Below are positions 7,218 to 12,792 of a stretch of DNA of 12,792 bases, in pieces. A program made the position numbers and the translations under genes. The stretch covers positions 1 to 12,792 of the forward strand of contig JBKHDD010000142.1 in the NCBI GenBank assembly GCA_046541515.1, in the 5' to 3' direction. Position 1 is the stretch's first letter. Every line of letters starts with the position of its first letter. The stretch comes from CAYFVR01 sp046541515. Lineage in GTDB: Bacteria; Desulfobacterota; Desulfobacteria; Desulfobacterales; Desulfococcaceae. Under the pieces are notes generated by a model. That model was not told where the DNA came from. It saw only the letters and a program-made list of their open reading frames with translations, and made no database searches.

Positions 7218-8258
7218 ATGATGGACGCGACCACGTGGCCCTTGTGGGCCCAATTTGCCGTCTTTTTCGTCGCCGCGGGGGCCATCGGCTGGTCGGGAAC
7301 CCAACTGGCCGGCCTGGGAGATCGGCTCGCGGACCGCACCGACCTTGGCGAGGCGGTCACCGGTTCGCTGTTTTTGGGACTCACCACGGCGCTTCCGGGG
7401 CTGGCCGCCTCCATCACCGCCGCCCTGGACGGCCGACCGGCCCTGGCCATCAGCAACGCCATCGGCGGCATCGCCATTCAGACCACCTTCCTGGCCGTGG
7501 GCGACATCGTCTATCCCAAAGCCAATCTGGAGCACGCGGCGGCCTCGGTCACCAACATGATTCAGACCGCTCTCCTGGTCATCCTGCTGACGCTGGTATT
7601 GCTGGGCCTGACCGGGCCGGAAGCGACCGTGGGCCATGTTCACCCCATGACCATTTTGCTGTTTCTCGTGGTCGGCGCCAGCTTCTGGATGGTTTACCAG
7701 AGCAGTCTGGAGCCCATGTGGCGCCCCAAGGAAACGCCGCGAACGGTATTGGACGTCCCCGAAGCCAAACACCGCCGAGAAAGCCTCTCAAAACTTCTCT
7801 TGGGTTTTTTGGGGAACGCGATCGTCGTCACCGGCGCCGGCTTTCTGGTGGCCCGAACCACCGGAAGCCTGTCCGACGCCACCGGCATCAACGAGACCGT
7901 GGCGGGCGGTTTGTTCTCCGGCGTGGCCACCTCGTTGCCGGAGCTGGTCACCACGGTGGCGGCAGTTCGGCGCGGCGCCCTCACGCTGGCGGTCAGCGAC
8001 ATCGTGGGCGGAAATTTTTTCGACGTTTTGTTTGTGTTCGCCGCCGATCTGGCCTATCTCGGAGGCTCGCTGTATCACGGCGGGAGCGTCGGCGGGCGGG
8101 AGGCGTTCCTGACCGCGCTGGCCGTCCTGCTCAACCTCGTCCTCCTGCTCGGCCTGCTCTTTCGCCAGCGCGAAGGCCCCGCCAACATCGGCTTCGAAAG
8201 CGTCCTGATTCTCCTGCTCTACCTCGGCGGATTCCTGACGCTGAGTTTCTGGATGTGA
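7218..8258 (+). CDS. CaCA (sodium/calcium exchanger-like) family membrane transporter
   Basis: The 346-residue product is almost entirely hydrophobic with about ten membrane segments in two inverted halves, the Na+/Ca2+ exchanger-membrane-region layout. The second alpha repeat is near canonical: SGVATSLPELVTTVAAVRRG (E242) and LAVSDIVGGNFFDVL. The first is GLTTALPGLAASITAALDG then LAISNAIGGIAIQ, where glycine 61 takes the place of the usual metal-binding glutamate and GSN is replaced. A charged loop of about 30 residues (166-195) joins the halves, as in prokaryotic CaCA proteins. These carriers swap Na+ or H+ for Ca2+ or other divalent cations across the inner membrane. The substrate here is unknown. 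It follows the 72-residue ORF by 6 bp. No evident promoter was found. Confidence 0.88.
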   Translation: MMDATTWPLWAQFAVFFVAAGAIGWSGTQLAGLGDRLADRTDLGEAVTGSLFLGLTTALPGLAASITAALDGRPALAISNAIGGIAIQTTFLAVGDIVYPKANLEHAAASVTNMIQTALLVILLTLVLLGLTGPEATVGHVHPMTILLFLVVGASFWMVYQSSLEPMWRPKETPRTVLDVPEAKHRRESLSKLLLGFLGNAIVVTGAGFLVARTTGSLSDATGINETVAGGLFSGVATSLPELVTTVAAVRRGALTLAVSDIVGGNFFDVLFVFAADLAYLGGSLYHGGSVGGREAFLTALAVLLNLVLLLGLLFRQREGPANIGFESVLILLLYLGGFLTLSFWM

Positions 8259-8407
8259 ACGGCCGTTTTTTCGGGAAACTCCGGGGAAAGAAGGGTTGGG
8301 CGCAATGGCCCTGAAGCGAAAAAGTCGAAAGATATCGGCGTCCGCATAAATGAAAAATCGACGGAAAGCTTGCAAATAAGGCGCTGTTCCCGGACGGAGG
8401 GAAAGCC

Positions 8408-9881
8408 ATGTTAACCCGCCTGAAAATCTCCGGTTTTAAAAGTCTGGTGGACGTGGACGTTTCCTTCGGCCCCTTCACCTGCATCGCCGGAGCCATTGGC
8501 GTTGGAAAATCCAATCTTTTCGACGCCATCCGGTTCCTCGGACTTTTGGCCAATTCCACTTTTGCGGAGGCCGCGGCGACCATCCGAGACGAAGAAGGGA
8601 AGACCGGCGACATCCGGACCCTGTTTCATCGCAGAGGGGATGAAATCCTTCCGACGATGAAATTCGAGGCGGAAATACCCATTCCACGCTTCGGAATGGA
8701 CGACCTAAACCTCCCGGCCGAGGCCAGCATCATATTCCTGAGCTATCGGTTGGAATTGGCGCCGCGGGATCCCGGCGAAGGTCCATCGCCCAATCCGATT
8801 CGACTGATCCGGGAGGAACTGGACCGAATCAATCTCGCCGGCGCCTACGAGCATCTTGCCTTCGACTTGAATCGTCGAGAATGGGGAAGATCGGTTCTTT
8901 TCGGAAGGAGAACCTCTCCATTTGTTTCCACCCATGTGGAAGATGGGGAATGCCGGATCAAACTCCGCCAAGACGGCTTGCGGGGCCGCCCTCGCGCATA
9001 CCTTGCGTCTGAACTCCCGCGGACAATCATTTCCGGCGTCAATGCGGCGGAAAGTCCGACCGCGCTGATCGCGAAGCGGGAAATGCAGGCATGGCGCCTC
9101 CTTCAGCTGAAACCATCGGCACTGCGGAATTCGGACGATTTCCTCGCCCGACCGGGGCTCGACGCCAAAGGCGATCATCTTCCCGCGACATTGCACCACC
9201 TTTCCCGAAAATCCGCTCGACAAGAGGAGCCGAAGAACGGGAATTCACGTTTTTTTGAGAGCATTTTCCGCAAGGCTGTCTGAGCTGGTCGAAGATGCGG
9301 AAAGCCTCTGGATCGAGCGGGATGAAAAACGGCAACAGTTCACGCTCATGGCGCGGGACCGGAATGGCACGGCGCATCCGGCCCGGCTCCTTTCGGATGG
9401 AACCCTTCGATTTCTCGGCCTCGCGGCCATCGAGTCGGACCCGGAGATGAGCGGCATGATTTGCCTGGAGGAACCGGAGAACGGCATTCACCCGGACCGG
9501 ATCCAGCCTATGCTGGAAATCCTGGAATATACCGCGGTGGACACCCAGGAACCGGTGGATGAAGAAACCCCCCCGCGACAAGTCATCATCAACACCCATT
9601 CTCCCGCCGTCGTACGCCGGGTTCCCGAAGACAGTTTGCTGGTCGCGGAAGCCCGGGAAGGAATTGAGGGGGAGACTCGTTTTACGGAAACGGAATTCCG
9701 TTGGCTACCGGATATTTGGCGGGCACATTATCATAAGGATGTGCCCACCCTTGCCCTGGGCAAGCCGCTCGCCTATTTGGATCCGGGCCTGCCGCCGAAA
9801 AAAATCCAGGAACCCGCCGTTCGAAAAGTGGGGCGGCGCGGCGACCCGCGCCAAATTACGCCGCCGTTATTGAACCCATGA
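8408..9881 (+). pseudogene. AAA_21-type (OLD/SMC-like) ATPase, frameshifted near 9264-9267
   Basis: The first frame (ATG 8408, GGAGG ribosome site) encodes MLTRLKISGFKSLVDVDVSF with Walker A GAIGVGKS (28-35) and continues to TGA 9281-9283. The second frame, to 9881, has SARLSELVEDAESLWIERDE, the signature-like LLSDGTLRFLGLAA, Walker B MICLEEPENGIHP and the H-loop VIINTHSP, all in correct order for one ABC-like ATPase of about 490 residues. Removing one T from TTTT 9264-9267 joins them as RFFESISARLSELV, which fits the family better than a break in the T7 run at 9250-9256. Such ATPases often act in phage defence or DNA repair with a second subunit, here the overlapping next gene. As written, neither half would make a complete ATP site. 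Sequence error is a real alternative. Confidence 0.82.
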
Positions 9882-10264
9882 GCCCAATCCAATCCTTCCG
9901 TTTTTTCCTGCTGTCCGATGGCGGCTCGGACCGGTCTCTTTTTCCCATTCTGCGTTGGAAGCTGCGGCAAAATGGATGTCGCGGCCCCATCCAAGAGCAA
10001 TTTGCCGATCTCCGCGACCTGCCGCCGTTGCGACAACTGGAATCCATCGCGGTTCCCAAGGCCCTGCTCCACGAACTTCTCCGCACCGCCGGCGAACTGT
10101 CCGGCAGGCGGCGCAAAAAATTTCGGGTGGAACCGGCGGCCTTTCCCGTTTCGCAATTTATCGAAGACTTCGGCCCGCTGAGGGAACTATCGGCTTTCTC
10201 GGCATTTGAAAAAGAAACGCGCGAAGTCCTTTACAACCATTTCCGGGAATTTCTCGTCCAGTGA
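9878..10264 (+). CDS. Small partner protein of the AAA ATPase, probably internally shortened
   Basis: The 128-residue product overlaps the ATPase stop by 4 bp (ATGA), so the two are translationally coupled. It starts MSPIQSFRFFLLSDGGSDRS, an N-terminal beta strand with acidic loop like the first motif of TOPRIM/DUF4276-type partners of AAA_21 ATPases. It then has PPLRQLESIAVPKALLHELL, GELSGRRRKKFRVEPA and a helical tail through FIEDFGPLRELSAF. From memory, relatives are about 200 residues and carry a central segment with an HRDAD-like acidic motif between the ADLRDLP and PPLRQLES parts. That segment is missing here, as if deleted in frame. If correct, a nuclease role would be lost. Its stop is shared with the cobS start. 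Function is inferred only from the pairing. Confidence 0.72.
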   Translation: MSPIQSFRFFLLSDGGSDRSLFPILRWKLRQNGCRGPIQEQFADLRDLPPLRQLESIAVPKALLHELLRTAGELSGRRRKKFRVEPAAFPVSQFIEDFGPLRELSAFSAFEKETREVLYNHFREFLVQ

Positions 10265-10986
10265 ACGCTCTCCGTTGCGCGATCCAGTTCCTGACGATTT
10301 TCCCCGCCGGAAAACCGGCCCGGTTCGATCCGGCGGGAATGGCGCCGATGTTTCCCCTGGTGGGTCTTATCGTTGGCGGCTTTCTGGCCCTGGCGGATTG
10401 GGCCGCGCTTGGTCTCTGGTCGCCGGGGGCCGTCGCCATGGTGGACGTGGCCTTGCTCGCCTGGATCACCGGCGCGCTGCATCTGGACGGCCTCGGCGAC
10501 ACCGCCGACGGCCTTTACGGAAACCGGCCGCGGGAACGGGCGCTGGAAATCATGAAAGACAGCCGGGTGGGCGCCATGGGCGTTGTCGCGCTGATCCTTG
10601 GCATGGGCGTCAAATGGGCGGGCATCGCCGGAATGACCGACCATCGTTTCCTGCTGCTTTTCCTTATCCCTTCCTTGGCCCGGGGCGGGATGTTGTTCGG
10701 TTTCCGGTTTCTGGAATACGGGCGGCCGGACGGCGGCACCGGACAGGCTTTTTTTGAAAAAAAATTGGCCTGGACCGGTTTCTGGACAATGCTTTTCCCC
10801 GTCGCGCTTTCTTTGGCGACCGGATGGAGGGGCGTAGCGATCCTTGGCGTTTTTGCCGTGACGACGGCCACCCTGCTGCGGTTTTATCGCCGAAAAATCG
10901 GCTGCGTCACCGGAGACATGCTGGGCGCCATGACCGAAATCATCGAAGCGTCTCTGTTTCTGACGGCTTCGGCGATGGTCGGGTAA
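10261..10986 (+). CDS. cobS: Adenosylcobinamide-GDP ribazoletransferase (cobalamin synthase)
   Basis: CobS joins adenosylcobinamide-GDP, made by CobU, with alpha-ribazole (or its phosphate) to form adenosylcobalamin (phosphate) at the inner membrane. The 241-residue polytopic protein has the diagnostic HLDGLGDTADGLYGNRPRER (74-93), then EIMKDSRVGAMGVVALI, and near the C-terminus CVTGDMLGAMTEIIE, with several membrane helices between. The start is GTG 10261, which gives the usual N-terminus NALRCAIQFLTIFP. It overlaps the upstream stop as GTGA (10261-10264), so cobS translation may depend on the defence-like gene before it. That is an unusual arrangement for a B12 gene. Length is normal and no decay is visible. 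Confidence 0.95.
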   Translation: MNALRCAIQFLTIFPAGKPARFDPAGMAPMFPLVGLIVGGFLALADWAALGLWSPGAVAMVDVALLAWITGALHLDGLGDTADGLYGNRPRERALEIMKDSRVGAMGVVALILGMGVKWAGIAGMTDHRFLLLFLIPSLARGGMLFGFRFLEYGRPDGGTGQAFFEKKLAWTGFWTMLFPVALSLATGWRGVAILGVFAVTTATLLRFYRRKIGCVTGDMLGAMTEIIEASLFLTASAMVG

Positions 10987-11050
10987 TTTGCGGGGGCGGG
11001 GCCATTTCAATAGGATTTCGGCGTTTTAGGCCGAATTGCGGCATGCCGAA

Positions 11051-11092
11051 TTCGTCGGTTCTCACGTCCATGGGGGCGATGGCGGCGAAGCT
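11051..11092 (-). repeat. 42-bp inverted near-copy of the window's first 42 bases (in the cobS-cobD gap)
   Basis: The reverse complement of 11051-11092 matches bases 1-42 (within cbiG) at 36 of 42 positions by my hand alignment. Both could encode SxAAIAxxDV followed by DE. Outside this stretch the similarity ends, at least downstream. It lies in the 237-bp gap 10987-11223, where I see no gene, and an 8-bp direct repeat GCCGAATT occurs nearby at about 11030 and 11043. It may be a relic of a cbiG-like piece, a dispersed repeat, or a coincidence helped by codon bias. Confidence 0.35.
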
Positions 11093-11223
11093 CAGGCGGG
11101 AAGTCCATCCAGAATCGGAGCAGAGCGAGTACTGCCCAGGAGAGTCGCCTTTGCGCCCCAACGAGCCCAACGGCCTTCATCTTTTTTACATCCACCTCCA
11201 CCCAAACCGAATCCGGAGGTTTC

Positions 11224-12303
11224 ATGATCACCGGCCACGGCGGAAACATTTACGCACTTGCGGAACGACTGGGCTGCGCGCCCTCGGAAATCATCGACAT
11301 GAGCAGCAACGTCAATCCGCTGGGCCCTCCGCCGGGCCTCTTGGAATTTTTGTCCGCCAACCTGGAGTCCGTGGTGGCGCTGCCCGAGGCCGACGCCGGC
11401 GCCGCGGTCCGGGCCTTTTCCCGACGCCATGGTCTGGACCCGAACCGGGTGTTGGCCGCCAACGGGACCACGGAACTGATCCATACGCTCCCCCTGGCCC
11501 TTTCGCCCAACTCCGTCTTGATTCTCGGCCCCACCTACGCCGACTATGCCGATGGCTGCCGGATGCACGGGATGGAATCGAATTTTGTGTTCGCCGAGGA
11601 AAAGGAGCAATTTCAGCCGGACCTGAAACGGCTTGACCACGCCTTTACGGAATCGGGGGCCAACCTTGTTTTCATCTGCAACCCCAACAACCCCACCGGT
11701 CGCCTGATTCCTCGAAAAGATCTGCTGGATCTGATCGCGGCCCACCGGGAGACCACCTTCGTGGTGGACGAATCCTATCTGCCCTTCGTCCACAACGGCG
11801 AAACCCTGAGCCTCCTCGGGGCCGATCAACCCAATTTGCTGGTGTTGCATTCCATGTCCAAAATTTTTCGGGTGCCGGGTTTGCGGATCGGTTTCGCGGA
11901 AGGCGCGCCCGACAAAATCGCCCGTTTGAAATCCTTCGCGCTTCCTTGGCGCCTCAACAGTTTAGCGGGGCATGCGGTGGTTTTTTTAATGGCCCGAAAA
12001 AGAATGGTGGACCGGTTTCTCGCCGAAACCCAAGCCTATCTGGAAGCGGAAAGACACCGACTGACCGGCGCTCTGGCCGGCGCGGAAACCGTGCGCACCT
12101 ACCCCAGCCACACCTCTTTCCTCCTGATCCGGCTAACCGGAAAAACCCTTTCCCACCAAATCTGTGAAACCCTGGCCAGAGAAGGAATTCTCATCCGGGA
12201 CTGCGCCAACTTTCAAGGCCTGTCGGACCGGTTTGTTCGGGTGTCGCTGAAGTGCGCGGGGGAGAACAAACGGGTGGCGGAACAGCTATTGGATATGAAA
12301 TAA
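11224..12303 (+). CDS. cobD: Threonine-phosphate decarboxylase / histidinol-phosphate aminotransferase-like (CobD)
   Basis: CobD decarboxylates L-threonine O-3-phosphate to (R)-1-amino-2-propanol O-2-phosphate, the linker of the cobalamin nucleotide loop. The 359-residue PLP type I aminotransferase fold starts MITGHGGNIYALAERLG and DMSSNVNPLGPP, typical of CobD, then ANGTTELIHTLPLAL, ICNPNNPTGR (NPNNPTG 153-159), VVDESYLPF (D182) and HSMSKIFRVPGLRIGF with PLP lysine K213. The C-terminal half continues to FVRVSLK. The HGG start and FVRVSLK end favour CobD over HisC, as does cobS upstream. The start ATG 11224 has GGAGG upstream. A 237-bp gap separates it from cobS. Confidence 0.92.
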   Translation: MITGHGGNIYALAERLGCAPSEIIDMSSNVNPLGPPPGLLEFLSANLESVVALPEADAGAAVRAFSRRHGLDPNRVLAANGTTELIHTLPLALSPNSVLILGPTYADYADGCRMHGMESNFVFAEEKEQFQPDLKRLDHAFTESGANLVFICNPNNPTGRLIPRKDLLDLIAAHRETTFVVDESYLPFVHNGETLSLLGADQPNLLVLHSMSKIFRVPGLRIGFAEGAPDKIARLKSFALPWRLNSLAGHAVVFLMARKRMVDRFLAETQAYLEAERHRLTGALAGAETVRTYPSHTSFLLIRLTGKTLSHQICETLAREGILIRDCANFQGLSDRFVRVSLKCAGENKRVAEQLLDMK

Positions 12304-12387
12304 AAAAGCGGTGGTTTCACGTTGTCCCTTGGCGTAAAATCGGTCGACGAACTCTTTTCCGTTTTCGATGACGCACCAAATGAAGAA

Positions 12388-12439
12388 AAGAAGACGGCCG
12401 GCCGGGGCGTTTTCAAACGCCCCGGCCGGCCGTCTTCTT
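12388..12439 (-). terminator. 25-bp perfect inverted repeat, likely (bidirectional) terminator
   Basis: Arms 12388-12412 and 12415-12439 are exact reverse complements with a 2-nt centre and a GC-rich core (GGCCGGCCGGGGCG). It sits between convergent genes, 84 nt after cobD and 23 nt after the PEP-CTERM stop. On the minus strand the hairpin is followed by a T-rich run (TTTTCTTCATTT), a good intrinsic terminator. On the plus strand the T-rich tail is weak, so it may serve mainly the minus gene. Confidence 0.8.
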
Positions 12440-12462
12440 GCTGTCGAATAATCGGGTTAGAC

Positions 12463-12792
12463 CTATACCGTGAAACTCTTCCGTTTCCGGCCATAAACCG
12501 CCAGCCCTAACAGACCGGAACCCAAAAGGAGAACGGTGCCGGGTTCGGGAACGGGCGCGGACTCATAAGTAAACGTCGCCTGAACGATGTCGTGTCCCGG
12601 GGTTCCGAATTTCGCATTGCTCAACTCGATGGTGAAAAGTCCAGTTTCTCCCCATGCAAATTCAGCCGGGCCGTTCCAATTAACAATTCCATAATCATCT
12701 TTAAGCAAACGCCATTTGCCGTCGCTTTCACCAGTCACTTCTCCGGTCACGCTCGGAGAGGAAAAATTGAAAGTCGTGGCAATCGGGAATTC
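12463..12792 (-). CDS. PEP-CTERM sorting-domain protein, N-terminus outside window
   Basis: The minus-strand frame is open from the right window edge to TAG at 12463-12465, so this is the C-terminal 109 residues. It ends with the PEP-CTERM signal: VPEPGTVLLLGSGLLGLAVY followed by GRKRKSFTV, that is the PEP motif, a hydrophobic helix and a basic tail. In exosortase-bearing Gram-negatives this directs cleavage and surface or matrix export. The preceding part is beta-rich (WNGPAEFAWGETGLFTIELS, DIVQATFTYES) and resembles a secreted beta-sandwich, without an identified family. GTG 12750 is in frame but upstream codons remain open, so it is not taken as the start. Convergent with cobD and unrelated to B12. 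Confidence 0.9.
   Translation of the reverse strand, partial: EFPIATTFNFSSPSVTGEVTGESDGKWRLLKDDYGIVNWNGPAEFAWGETGLFTIELSNAKFGTPGHDIVQATFTYESAPVPEPGTVLLLGSGLLGLAVYGRKRKSFTV

Noticed and set aside
6747..7772. A 341-codon minus-strand frame across the exchanger and transposase
   Set aside because: Only its C-terminal end matches the transposase remnant. The rest is the antisense shadow of the exchanger.
6575..8314. A 579-codon open frame on the + strand across the IS remnant and exchanger
   Set aside because: It is arginine/proline-rich nonsense in a shifted frame over GC-rich genes. The exchanger frame is the real one.
12787..12792. Window ends in GAATTC, hinting at a clone end
   Set aside because: GAATTC also occurs elsewhere (for example near 729 and 9241), so an end at one is not evidence of biology.

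Overview
The window is a GC-rich stretch from a Gram-negative, probably anaerobic bacterium. Cobalt-first (anaerobic) cobalamin genes (CbiG, CbiH) together with a PEP-CTERM sorting-signal protein, HicAB, Uma2 and IS4-type genes would suit a Desulfobacterota/deltaproteobacterial sulfate reducer. That placement is inference from gene content, not a proven taxonomy. All genes read on the + strand except an IS4-family transposase remnant and the PEP-CTERM gene at the right edge.

The backbone is a late cobalamin (vitamin B12) cluster in the order cbiG (3' end, 1-303), cbiH/cobJ (1574-2386), cobQ (3085-4584), cobU (5575-6126), cobS (10261-10986) and cobD (11224-12303). CbiG and CbiH act on ring contraction. 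CobQ amidates the corrin ring. CobD makes the aminopropanol-phosphate precursor. CobU activates cobinamide to its GDP form, and CobS joins it to the lower-ligand nucleoside. cobT and the remaining ring-synthesis genes are not visible here.

Nearly every gap between B12 genes holds something unrelated. Between cbiG and cbiH lie two HicAB toxin-antitoxin modules with opposite gene order, the first with a frameshifted toxin. Between cbiH and cobQ is a Uma2-type nuclease-fold gene. Between cobQ and cobU is an exported methionine-rich protein I do not recognise. Between cobU and cobS are a decayed IS4-family transposase, a 72-residue unrecognised ORF, a CaCA-type cation exchanger with a changed first alpha repeat, and a two-gene AAA ATPase/small-partner unit. 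That unit looks like an anti-phage or OLD-like module, has a frameshift in the ATPase, and its second gene overlaps the cobS start by 4 bp. Between cobS and cobD is a 237-bp gap with an inverted 42-bp match to the start of the window.

Two frameshifts (453-455 and 9264-9267) each look like one extra base in a short homopolymer. They could be real decay or sequence error. A 25-bp perfect palindrome (12388-12439) separates cobD from the oppositely oriented PEP-CTERM gene. No tRNA, rRNA, CRISPR array or recognisable cobalamin riboswitch was seen. The gaps 4585-4835 (251 bp) and 5343-5574 (232 bp) hold no feature I can support.
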